A stretch of DNA of 64,000 nucleotides from Acidobacteriota bacterium. GTDB lineage: Bacteria; Acidobacteriota; Terriglobia; Bryobacterales; Bryobacteraceae. Position 1 is the stretch's first letter. Each line of letters starts with the position of its first letter. The notes beneath the pieces are model-generated. The model worked only from the letters and a program-made list of their open reading frames with translations, was not told the origin of the DNA and ran no database searches. Below are positions 43,434 through 51,385 of the stretch, in pieces. A program made the position numbers and the translations under genes. The stretch spans positions 852,106 to 916,105 of the forward strand of contig JAFDVZ010000007.1 of assembly GCA_018268715.1 (NCBI GenBank), in the 5' to 3' direction.

Positions 43434-44605
43434 AAACAATCACGCCACAATTTACGTCGCAGGAGCCGGCCCTGGCGCACGGCAACATCATGATCGTGGA
43501 TGACACGCCGGCAAACCTGCGGTTGCTTGAGGAAATGTTGCGGGAACAGCGCTATACAGTGCGTTCGTTCACCCGCGCGCGCCTGGCGTTGGCCGCGGCC
43601 GCCCAACAGCGGCCGGACGCGATCCTGCTCGACATCAATATGCCTGAGATGGATGGCTACCGCATGTGCGAGCGCCTGAAGGCGGATCCCACCCTGGCTG
43701 AAACGCCAGTCATCTTCCTGAGCGGCTTGAGCGCCGCCGAGGACAAGGTGAAGGGCTTCCGGGTCGGCGGGGCCGACTTCGTCTGCAAACCCTTCCAACT
43801 GGAGGAAGTGAACGCGCGCGTGGAGATGCAGTTGAAACTCGCTCGCGCACGCCAGGCCGAACGGGATTTGCTCGAAAAGACGCTGAACGGCATCGTCTCG
43901 ACATTGTTCGATCTCCTGCAACTTACTTCGCCGATTCTGACGGGGCGGTCCAACGCCATTCGTGATGTCGCCTCGCACGTCGCTGGCAGCCTGGCCATAC
44001 CTGGACGGTGGCGAATCGAACTCGCCGCGCAGTTGGCCCTGCTTGGATGCATCACCATCCCGGTGGAGTTGTTCCAGCGCGCCTATCGCGAGGACGCAAT
44101 CACCGATATTGAGGAAGCGTCGTTCCGCGGACACCCCAGGGTGGGCGCGGAAATGGTGTCGAAAATACCTCGGTTGGAGGGCGTCGGGATCATCATCCGC
44201 CACCAGTTAGGCGATCCGACCTCCGCCTTGCCGTCCGACAAGGAGTTGGCGTCAGAAATCGGGTTGTTGCAGGCGGTCATCGCCTTCGACCGAAAGATGG
44301 CGGACATCCGCCGGCCTAAGGACGCGCTGGCTGAAATGCGCCGCGCCGGAACGTTCGATCCGAGGTGCCTGGCCGCCCTGGAGGAATACGCGCCGTCGAG
44401 AGCCGCCTATGAGCTGTGCGAAATCGGAGTGCGCGACCTGCAGCCCGGAATGGTGCTCGATTGCGACGTCGTAACCCGTCAGTACAAAGCGGTCATCATG
44501 AGCGAAGGATCGGTGCTGAACCCGGTGTGGATCCGGCGCCTGATCAACTTCGCCGGCACCGGCAACATCGACAATCGGTTGCGCGTCCGCGTGCCTCGCG
44601 GGTAG
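43421..44605 (+). CDS. Response regulator with degenerate HD-GYP-like output domain
   Basis: 394 aa. The receiver (about 22-140) is complete: IMIVDDTPANLRLLEEML, phospho-acceptor D71 in AILLDINMPEMDGY, and K in DFVCKPFQ. A helical linker leads to a domain that follows the HD-GYP layout (TGRSNAIRDVASHVAGSLAI, GHPRVGAEMVSKIPRLEGVG, AVIAFDRKMADIRRPKDALA, RRAGTFDPRCLAALEEY). The metal motif expected as H-D-I-G-K is L-L-G-C-I, and no H-H-x-x-x-x-G-x-G-Y-P is present (IIIRHQLGDPT), so c-di-GMP hydrolysis is unlikely. The C-terminal ~65 residues (GVRDLQPGMVLDCDVVTRQY) resemble the extra domain seen after some HD-GYP/HDOD regulators. It overlaps the kinase gene by 13 bp and is its probable partner. 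Confidence 0.88.
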   Translation: MSELETITPQFTSQEPALAHGNIMIVDDTPANLRLLEEMLREQRYTVRSFTRARLALAAAAQQRPDAILLDINMPEMDGYRMCERLKADPTLAETPVIFLSGLSAAEDKVKGFRVGGADFVCKPFQLEEVNARVEMQLKLARARQAERDLLEKTLNGIVSTLFDLLQLTSPILTGRSNAIRDVASHVAGSLAIPGRWRIELAAQLALLGCITIPVELFQRAYREDAITDIEEASFRGHPRVGAEMVSKIPRLEGVGIIIRHQLGDPTSALPSDKELASEIGLLQAVIAFDRKMADIRRPKDALAEMRRAGTFDPRCLAALEEYAPSRAAYELCEIGVRDLQPGMVLDCDVVTRQYKAVIMSEGSVLNPVWIRRLINFAGTGNIDNRLRVRVPRG

Positions 44606-44634
44606 ATGGCTAAGCCGTTACCCGGCCCGCGCCT

Positions 44635-47600
44635 TCAGTCTCGCGAAGGCGCGGTGAACTCATAGTCGCCCGGCCCGAGCGTGTACACCGCTCTGCCCAT
44701 CGCGTACTTCACAAACCGGCCGCCGATCATGCCGCCGCGCTCCTTCACCGACTCGGGCTTCGACGTCGGCAAGTAGAGCGTCGCCGACGTATTGGCGGGA
44801 ACCGTCGCGCGATAGGTCAACACTCCGCCCTCCACCTTCCAGGAACTGCGAATCCGTCCGTACATCGAATCGTAGTGACCTTCGGCCCAACTCATGCGGC
44901 CGGTCGGGTCCGGCTCCGGCTGCAGGATGAACTTCTGGAACCCCGGCTCATCCCGCTGAATCCCCAGCGAATACGCGAGCATCCACTGCCCCACCGCCCC
45001 GAACGAATAATGATTGAACGAGTTCATGCTGTTGTTGCCGCCAAATCCGTTCTCTACGGTGTAGCCGTTCAGCCGCTCCCAAATGGTGGTTGCGCCCTGG
45101 TCGACCGCATACAGCCACGAAGGATACCGCTCGTTCAGCAACAGCCGGTAAGCGGCTTCGACGAGCCCGTTCTCAGACAGCGCCCGGCCGATCCACGCCG
45201 TGCCGATGAACCCCGTCATCAGCGCATAGCTCGGACGCAACACGCCGCCGTCGTCCTTGTTCTCCCGCGCCACCGCCTCAGCCAGTCGCTTCGCCATATA
45301 GGGCGCCTGCTCGCTATTGAACAGCACCATGCCCAGGCCCACCGCATAAGACGTCTGCGTGTCGGCCAACCGTAGCGCCGGCGGTGGATCCGATGGATTT
45401 CTGGGTCCGAAACCCCGGCTCGGGATCCCCATGGTCTGATGGTCGGCGTTGACGAAGGTCGAGTTGAACGCCGCGCGTCGCTTCTCATACAACGCCACGT
45501 ATCTGGCCGCGTCGGCGTGCTTACCCAGCACCGCGGCCGCCTTCGCCATGATGGCTAGATCGTAGGCGTGATACGCAGCCGCCAGATACGCCGACCCCAG
45601 CGCGTTATTCTGGGGGCCCAGCCAGTCGCCCAACTGCGCATCCGACGTCAGCCCGGTCTTGGGATCCACCGTGCTTTCGAGATAGTCGAGATAGGCCGTC
45701 ATGGCCGGATAATGTTGCTCGAGCAGCGTCACGTCCTTGTATTGCCGATACGCCTCCCAGGGGACGACAATTCCGGCGCTGCCCCACAATACGCCTCCGA
45801 ACCCGCCGCCCACCGGCGCCACGTCGGTGAACCGCCCCGCCGGCGACTGCACATCCCGCATTGCCCGCATGTGCCGCGTCAGGAACTGGTCAGCGTTCGA
45901 CACATACGTCGCCGTCGCGGAAAACACGTTGATGTCGCCGGACCAGCCCATCCGCTCATTACGCTGCGGACAATCGGTCGGAATCGTCAGGAAGTTGTCG
46001 ATATTCGACCAGACCAGGTTCGACCACAGCTGATTCACCTTCGCATTCGACGTCCTGTACTCCGCCGTCAATTCCCGTACGGAACTGACCACCACGCCCT
46101 CCACCGCCTCGAGCGGCGGCGCTTTCTCGATCCCCGTGATCTCGACATATTGGAACCCGTGCGAGGTGAAGCGGGGCTCAAAGGTCTGCGGGCCCGCTTT
46201 CATTGTGTAGACGTCCGTGCTCAACGCGGCGCGATAGTTCTCGGTCATGATCATGCCCGCGTTCGCACCGGACTCTTTCAGGTTCGGGTACAGCATTTCC
46301 GCATACCGCACAGTCATTCGTGCGCCCGGACTTCCATTGGCGATCCGGATTCGCGGCGCCCCGACGATGTTCTGTCCCAGGTCGTACACGAAAACGCCCG
46401 GCCTGACCTCTTTCACCGATTTTGCGCGCAGCGTGCGGAAGATTCCGGCGTTGTCCCCGATCTGCCCCACCAGCGACAGCTTGTTCCACTGGAACGGCGG
46501 CGCGGGCGGCCCGAAGCCTCCCGCTTCGGTCCCCGAAAAGGCCGTCCCTTCCAGCGGCGTGACCTTCGCGGGTTTCCACTTTCGATCGTCGTAGGCCTGC
46601 GTCGACCAACCCTCCACGTCCGCTTCGCGCGAGGCGTCGTAAATTTCGCCGAAGTCCAGGCTCGCATACCGCACCGGGCCCTGGCCGAAGTACTTCCAAT
46701 CCCGGCCGTTTGTCGTGACGATATCCGACGAGCCGTCCTTGTAAGTCACTTCCAGCTTCGCCAGCAGGGATTGCCGGTCTCCGAAGTGATTCCACACCGA
46801 ACCATAACTCAACAGCCCGCTCCACCACCCTTCGGCCAACATCGCCCCCAGTGCGTTCCGGCCACTCTTCACCAGTGATGTGACGTCATAGGTCTGATAA
46901 AGGTGCGTGACGTTGTATTGAGTGAGCCCGGGATTCAGCCGATCCTCACTAACCCGGTGGCCATTCAGAAACACCTCATAGACGCCCCGCGCCGTGACAT
47001 ACAACCTCGCCCGGTCAACCACCTTCGCCGCTGTCTGGAACGTGGCGCGCAGCATCGGCGCGGAATTCCGGCTGGGATTCCTCACGACAAACGCGCCGTT
47101 CGGGCCTCCGTCAATCGAGTAGCCGCCGCCCGCTACCGACAATCCGGAACTGGCTGCGTCCGCGAAAATGCCACGATACGGCGCTGTCTCCAGCCTCTCG
47201 CGGAACAGTATGTTGCGCGGGGCTCGGTTGTTTCGCACCGTAACGTCGCGGAACGTCGCGCGCTGCCCCGGCCCCGCCTCGAAACCGAGGTCGCACAACA
47301 GTCCGAACGGCAGGTAGTCGCCACCCGATCCCATGGGGTTCAGATTCACCGCGTTCGGCGCGTTACGACGTCCCGCGAAGGCGCCTGGACTACTCGCCGC
47401 CATTGTCGGCTGTGCGCCCATGAACGCCGCGTTCCCGTCGATCATGATCGTGATCTGGCCGAACGCGCTGCGGAATTCGATGCGATGCTCGGCGTTCTTG
47501 TTTCCGGCGTCGATCATGCGCGACGCGACATCGAAAGTCTTGAACGGCCGTTCCGCGCTGTCGCCTTTGGCGTAACCCACGCGGTAGACATGCAGCTTCG

Positions 47601-48264
47601 CCCGGCCGTCGGCGGAGCCGTCCACCCCGCTCACATCGAGTTCCAGTTTGATGTAGCTTTCATCCCGGCGATTCTCCAACTGCAGGATGTTCTTGTTGCG
47701 ATCCATCAAACGCGAGTCGTTCGCCCCGTATACGAAACTCGCCCGCGTGCTTCCCGGCGCGATGGTCACCGAATAGCCGAGGTCGAAGATGGCGAGATAC
47801 GGAGAGTACAGCGTCAGATCCTCCTCACCGCCGCCGATCCACTGAGCCCCGGCCCACGCCTTGGAATCTGGCGACGAGTCCATCAGCCCCGTCTCAAACC
47901 ATGATCCGGTGGTCAGCTTCGCCCCGGTCTGATCCCACACCGTCAACGTCCAGCCGTAGCGGGTAGCCGGCCGGAGGGCGGCGCCCTCATACGCCACGGC
48001 CAGAGAGTTGGCGCTTTCCACCCGTTGGGAATTCCAGACAACGACGCCTTTGGGATCCGTCACCGCGATCTGGTAGGCGATCTGGCGGGCGCCCCGCTCG
48101 TTCGCCTCCATCCTCCAACTGAATCGCGGCTTCGCCACGTCGATACCGAGCGGCGCGGTCCTATATTCGACCCGCGGATCCTTCAAAGTTCGGGGAGGCT
48201 CGGCGGCCTGGATCAGCAGGACCGACGTGGCCAGCGTCATCAGCACTCGAGTTGTCCGGATCAT
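44635..48264 (-). CDS. Alpha-L-rhamnosidase, GH78 family, secreted
   Basis: 1209 aa with a Sec signal (MIRTTRVLMTLATSVLLIQA). N-terminal Bac_rhamnosid_N-type sandwich domains (KPRFSWRMEANERGARQIAY; ARLYVTARGVYEVFLNGHRV), a laminin-G-like insert (about 160-350), then the (alpha/alpha)6 catalytic domain with IPTDCPQRNERMGWSGDINV. Aligned to characterised GH78 enzymes, D764, E770, W774 and D777 are all kept. The general base is expected in the later YPSWLYAVDQGATTIWERLN block (Glu in IWERLN). The C-terminal GH78 beta domain closes the protein. It removes terminal alpha-L-rhamnose from pectin side chains or plant glycosides. It is divergent from the enolase-superfamily gene. Confidence 0.95.
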   Translation of the reverse strand: MIRTTRVLMTLATSVLLIQAAEPPRTLKDPRVEYRTAPLGIDVAKPRFSWRMEANERGARQIAYQIAVTDPKGVVVWNSQRVESANSLAVAYEGAALRPATRYGWTLTVWDQTGAKLTTGSWFETGLMDSSPDSKAWAGAQWIGGGEEDLTLYSPYLAIFDLGYSVTIAPGSTRASFVYGANDSRLMDRNKNILQLENRRDESYIKLELDVSGVDGSADGRAKLHVYRVGYAKGDSAERPFKTFDVASRMIDAGNKNAEHRIEFRSAFGQITIMIDGNAAFMGAQPTMAASSPGAFAGRRNAPNAVNLNPMGSGGDYLPFGLLCDLGFEAGPGQRATFRDVTVRNNRAPRNILFRERLETAPYRGIFADAASSGLSVAGGGYSIDGGPNGAFVVRNPSRNSAPMLRATFQTAAKVVDRARLYVTARGVYEVFLNGHRVSEDRLNPGLTQYNVTHLYQTYDVTSLVKSGRNALGAMLAEGWWSGLLSYGSVWNHFGDRQSLLAKLEVTYKDGSSDIVTTNGRDWKYFGQGPVRYASLDFGEIYDASREADVEGWSTQAYDDRKWKPAKVTPLEGTAFSGTEAGGFGPPAPPFQWNKLSLVGQIGDNAGIFRTLRAKSVKEVRPGVFVYDLGQNIVGAPRIRIANGSPGARMTVRYAEMLYPNLKESGANAGMIMTENYRAALSTDVYTMKAGPQTFEPRFTSHGFQYVEITGIEKAPPLEAVEGVVVSSVRELTAEYRTSNAKVNQLWSNLVWSNIDNFLTIPTDCPQRNERMGWSGDINVFSATATYVSNADQFLTRHMRAMRDVQSPAGRFTDVAPVGGGFGGVLWGSAGIVVPWEAYRQYKDVTLLEQHYPAMTAYLDYLESTVDPKTGLTSDAQLGDWLGPQNNALGSAYLAAAYHAYDLAIMAKAAAVLGKHADAARYVALYEKRRAAFNSTFVNADHQTMGIPSRGFGPRNPSDPPPALRLADTQTSYAVGLGMVLFNSEQAPYMAKRLAEAVARENKDDGGVLRPSYALMTGFIGTAWIGRALSENGLVEAAYRLLLNERYPSWLYAVDQGATTIWERLNGYTVENGFGGNNSMNSFNHYSFGAVGQWMLAYSLGIQRDEPGFQKFILQPEPDPTGRMSWAEGHYDSMYGRIRSSWKVEGGVLTYRATVPANTSATLYLPTSKPESVKERGGMIGGRFVKYAMGRAVYTLGPGDYEFTAPSRD

Positions 48265-48326
48265 TGATCCTCATCGTATTACCGCGGCGGTATCCGTGCG
48301 ACGCCGTTCATCCGCCCGCCCCTGCT

Positions 48327-48353
48327 GCTGATAAGATCTGTCGCTGATAAGAT
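48327..48353 (+). promoter_or_regulatory. Two direct GCTGATAAGAT repeats, candidate regulator site
   Basis: GCTGATAAGAT occurs at 48327-48337 and 48343-48353, perfect 11-bp copies with a 16-bp period, in the 117-bp space between the divergent rhamnosidase and dehydratase genes and 29 bp before the dehydratase ATG. Direct repeats near a start are typical of activator or repressor binding; the protein is unknown. Confidence 0.45.
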
Positions 48354-48381
48354 ATGGTTTCGTTCGATTCAAGGAGCAACC

Positions 48382-49737
48382 ATGAAACCTTTTTCCGGAT
48401 CTCGACTGGGCCGGCGTGGATTCTTGCGCGGAGCAGCGGGCGTCGCGGCGGCTGGATTTTGGGCCGACGAGACGATCGAGGCTTACCAGAATAACGTCAA
48501 CACCAATTCGAAGCCCTCCGAACTGAAGATCACCGACCTGCGCGTCGCAACCCTCAAGGGCGCGCCGATGATCGATCCCATCATTCGCATCGACACCAAC
48601 CAGGGAATCTACGGCCTGGGCGAGGTCCGCGACGGCGCGACCAAGACGTATGCGTTGATGCTGAAGAGCCGGATCCTCGGCGAGAATCCGTGCAACGTCG
48701 ACAAGATCTTCCGGAAGATCAAGCAGTTCGGCGGACACGCGCGCCAGGGCGGCGGCGTGTGCGGCATTGAGATGGCTTTGTGGGATCTGGCCGGCAAGGC
48801 GTATAACGCGCCTGTGTACCAGATGATGGGCGGAAAGTTCCGCGATAGCATCCGCTGCTATGCCGACACCACGGAATCGCACGATCCGAAGATCTACGGC
48901 CAGCGCCTGAAGGCCCGCAAGGACCAGGGCTTCACGTGGCTCAAGATGGACCTGGGCATCGACCTGATGGAGCACACCCCCGGCTGCATCACCGCTCCCG
49001 CCGGCTCGCAGATCTCCATGGGCGGCCGTGTTCCCCATATGTTCACCGGCATCGAAATCACCGACAAGGGCGCCCAGGTGATGGCCGATTACGTCGGCGT
49101 GGTGCGCGAGTTAGTGGGTTGGGATGTGCCGCTTTCGTCCGACCACTTCGGCCATATAGGCGTGAACTCCTGCATCAAGCTGGGCAAGGCGCTTCAGAAG
49201 TACAACCTGGCCTGGCTCGAGGACATGATTCCGTGGCAGAACACGGAGTTGCTCAAGAAGATCGCCGACGCCATCGACATCCCGCTGTGCACCGGTGAGG
49301 ACATCTATTTGAAAGAAGGTTTCGCCGAACTGTGCCGCGAGCACGCCGTCGACATCATCCACCCTGACCTGGCCACCTCGGGCGGCATCCTCGAAACCAA
49401 GAAGATCGGCGACATGGCGTGGGAGTACGGCGTGCCCATGGCGATGCACTTCGCCGGTTCGCCCGTCTCGTGCATGGCGAACGTGCACTGCGCCGCGGCG
49501 ACGGAGAACTTCCTGGTGCTCGAAAACCACTCGGTGGACGTGCCGTGGTGGGACAACCTGGTCGAAGGCATCGAGAAGCCGATCGTCAACAAGGGCTTCA
49601 TCAAGGTTCCCGAGAAGCCGGGCCTGGGCATCACGTTGAACGACGACGTCATGAAGCAGCACCTGCTGGAGCCGGGCTACTTTGAGCCCACCCCGCAGTG
49701 GGACCGGGATCGCACGAACGACCGTCTGTGGAGTTAG
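48382..49737 (+). CDS. Enolase-superfamily (mandelate racemase-like) sugar-acid dehydratase with Tat-type leader
   Basis: 451 aa. The leader GRRGFLRGAAGVAAAGFWAD has a twin-arginine form. The N-terminal capping domain (ITDLRVATLKGAPMIDPIIR) precedes the barrel. Metal ligands: D254 in SSDHFGH, E280 in WLEDM, E306 in TGEDIY; a catalytic His, H356, in AMHFAGSP. The KMDLG strand and the HPDLATSGGI strand are typical of the MR subgroup, most like galactonate, gluconate or rhamnonate dehydratases. No confident substrate. Divergent from the rhamnosidase gene, which supports a role in rhamnose or uronate breakdown (inference). Export would be unusual, as these enzymes are usually cytoplasmic. Confidence 0.85.
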   Translation: MKPFSGSRLGRRGFLRGAAGVAAAGFWADETIEAYQNNVNTNSKPSELKITDLRVATLKGAPMIDPIIRIDTNQGIYGLGEVRDGATKTYALMLKSRILGENPCNVDKIFRKIKQFGGHARQGGGVCGIEMALWDLAGKAYNAPVYQMMGGKFRDSIRCYADTTESHDPKIYGQRLKARKDQGFTWLKMDLGIDLMEHTPGCITAPAGSQISMGGRVPHMFTGIEITDKGAQVMADYVGVVRELVGWDVPLSSDHFGHIGVNSCIKLGKALQKYNLAWLEDMIPWQNTELLKKIADAIDIPLCTGEDIYLKEGFAELCREHAVDIIHPDLATSGGILETKKIGDMAWEYGVPMAMHFAGSPVSCMANVHCAAATENFLVLENHSVDVPWWDNLVEGIEKPIVNKGFIKVPEKPGLGITLNDDVMKQHLLEPGYFEPTPQWDRDRTNDRLWS

Positions 49738-50531
49738 TAACCGGGTACTTCTCGCTGGCGCGGCAGTTGGAGGCGGCTGACGCCCGCAACGCCGCGCTAT
49801 CGGCCGAAGCGCAGGCTCGGTTGAAGCCCGAAGCCGGCGCGGCGGTGCTCGCCATTGCCGGGGGATCCGCCGCCTTTGCGGGCGTGGGTTCCCCGCTCAC
49901 CCACGCGATCGGCGTGGGCATGAACGGTCCGGTGACGGAAGCGGATCTGGACCGGATTGAGTCCTTCTATTTCGAGCGAGGGGCGCAGGTGAACATCGAC
50001 CTGTGTCCCCTGGCCGACCTGTCGCTCGCCGAGTTGCTTGCGCGCCGCGGCTACCGTTGCGTCGAGTTCAACAACGTCCTGGTGCGCCGCACCGCTCCCC
50101 TCGAATTCGCCGATGCCCGCGTCCGGCGGGCCGCGCCCGAGGATGCCGCCTTGTGGTCCCGCACGCTGGCCGAGGGCTTCTTCGAGCATGAGCCGACGCC
50201 GGCGGAACTGGAGATCGGCCTGTACCTGTTTCATATGCACGGGTCGAGCGCCTGGTTCGCCCGCGTGGACGGCGTCGCGGCGGCGGGCGGAGCGTTGACG
50301 CTGGGCGCGGATGGCGTCGCCACGCTGTGCGCCGACGCGACCCTGAAGGCGCATCGCGGCTGCGGTTTGCAGCAGGCGCTCATCCAGGCTCGGTTGGCGG
50401 ACGCCGCCTCGCGCGGCGCTGTGCTCGCGACAGCGGCCACCATGCCCGGAACCGTCTCGCAGCGCAATTACGAGCGGTGCGGATTCCGCGTCGCTTACAC
50501 CAAAATGAACATGCAGCGCGACCTCTCGTGA
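49728..50531 (+). CDS. GNAT-family N-acetyltransferase
   Basis: 267 aa from a GTG at 49728; an earlier ATG at 49698 would overlap the dehydratase gene by 40 bp. The N-terminal half (GVGMNGPVTEADLDRIESFY, FERGAQVNIDLCPLADLSLA) resembles the eukaryote-like GNAT relatives in which a degenerate N-terminal lobe precedes the catalytic lobe. The C-terminal GNAT fold covers about 120-265 (FADARVRRAAPEDAALWSRT, AAAGGALTLGADGVATLCAD, CoA loop RGCGLQQALIQARLADA, NYERCGFRVAYT). Motif A is R-G-x-G-x-Q rather than Q/R-x-x-G-x-G/A, as seen in some family members. The substrate is unknown. It overlaps the dehydratase stop by 10 bp. Confidence 0.82.
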   Translation: MELVTGYFSLARQLEAADARNAALSAEAQARLKPEAGAAVLAIAGGSAAFAGVGSPLTHAIGVGMNGPVTEADLDRIESFYFERGAQVNIDLCPLADLSLAELLARRGYRCVEFNNVLVRRTAPLEFADARVRRAAPEDAALWSRTLAEGFFEHEPTPAELEIGLYLFHMHGSSAWFARVDGVAAAGGALTLGADGVATLCADATLKAHRGCGLQQALIQARLADAASRGAVLATAATMPGTVSQRNYERCGFRVAYTKMNMQRDLS

Positions 50532-50547
50532 TAACTTGAATGGTTCT

Positions 50548-51366
50548 ATGAAACCCTTACTTCTGCTGGCGTCGCTTGCTGCTGCGGCGCTATTCGCGCA
50601 GCAGCATCACGAATCGGTTGGATTCAAAGACACCCCGATGCTGCCCGGCCTGCCGTGGCGCGTCCACGACATCGACCGGCCGCATCCGGCCGTCGTCACG
50701 CCCGCGGCCGCCATCGGCCAGCCGCCTTGGGACGCCATCGTGCTGTTCGACGGCAAGGACCTGTCCCACTGGGAACAGCGCGGGCGTGGCGCCGATCGCG
50801 GCAAGATGGTGGCGCCCAAGTGGAAGGTGACGGATGGCTATTTCGAAGCCGCGCCCGGCTCGGGCGACCTGATCTCCAGGGAGAAGTTCGGCGACGCGCA
50901 GTACCACGTGGAATGGTGCGAGCCGGAGTCCATCAAAGGCGAAAGCCAGGACCGCGGCAACAGCGGTTTCATCATCATGAGCCGTTACGAAATCCAGGTG
51001 CTCGACTCCTTCAATAACCTGACCTACGCCGACGGCCAGGCCGGCGCGATCTACGGCCAGTGGCCGCCCTTGGTGAACCCGGCGCGGAAGCAGGGCGAAT
51101 GGAATACGTACGACATCGTCTTTGAAGCGCCGGTGTTCGAAAACGGCGCGCTGAAAAAGCCCGCCTTCGTCACCGTGTTCTTCAACGGCATCGTGGTTCA
51201 CAACCGCAAGGAGATCATCGGACGGATGGTGTACCGCCAGGTGGGCACGTACGCTCCGCACGAAACCGAGGAGCCGCTGCTGCTGCAGGATCACAACCAC
51301 CCGGTCCGGTATCGCAACATCTGGGTCCGCAAACTGAAGGGCTACGATCAGCCCGAGAAACGCTGA
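50548..51366 (+). CDS. Secreted DUF1080 family protein (3-keto-disaccharide hydrolase-like fold)
   Basis: 272 aa from the ATG at 50548. A Sec signal (KPLLLLASLAAAALFAQQ) is followed by the concanavalin-like DUF1080 domain: AIVLFDGKDLSHWEQRGRGA, YFEAAPGSGDLISREKFGDA, FIIMSRYEIQVLDSF, GQAGAIYGQWPPLVNPARKQ, FVTVFFNGIVVHNRKEIIGR and LLLQDHNHPVRYRNIWVRKL. The G-x-I-Y/F-L-x-G-x-Y-E-I-Q-V-L-D-S block is diagnostic. Members bind or hydrolyse glycans; some act on 3-keto sugars. It follows the GNAT gene by 16 bp and precedes the M16 peptidase gene by 19 bp. Confidence 0.9.
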   Translation: MKPLLLLASLAAAALFAQQHHESVGFKDTPMLPGLPWRVHDIDRPHPAVVTPAAAIGQPPWDAIVLFDGKDLSHWEQRGRGADRGKMVAPKWKVTDGYFEAAPGSGDLISREKFGDAQYHVEWCEPESIKGESQDRGNSGFIIMSRYEIQVLDSFNNLTYADGQAGAIYGQWPPLVNPARKQGEWNTYDIVFEAPVFENGALKKPAFVTVFFNGIVVHNRKEIIGRMVYRQVGTYAPHETEEPLLLQDHNHPVRYRNIWVRKLKGYDQPEKR

Positions 51367-51385
51367 ATTCCGAAAGGGTCTCAAC

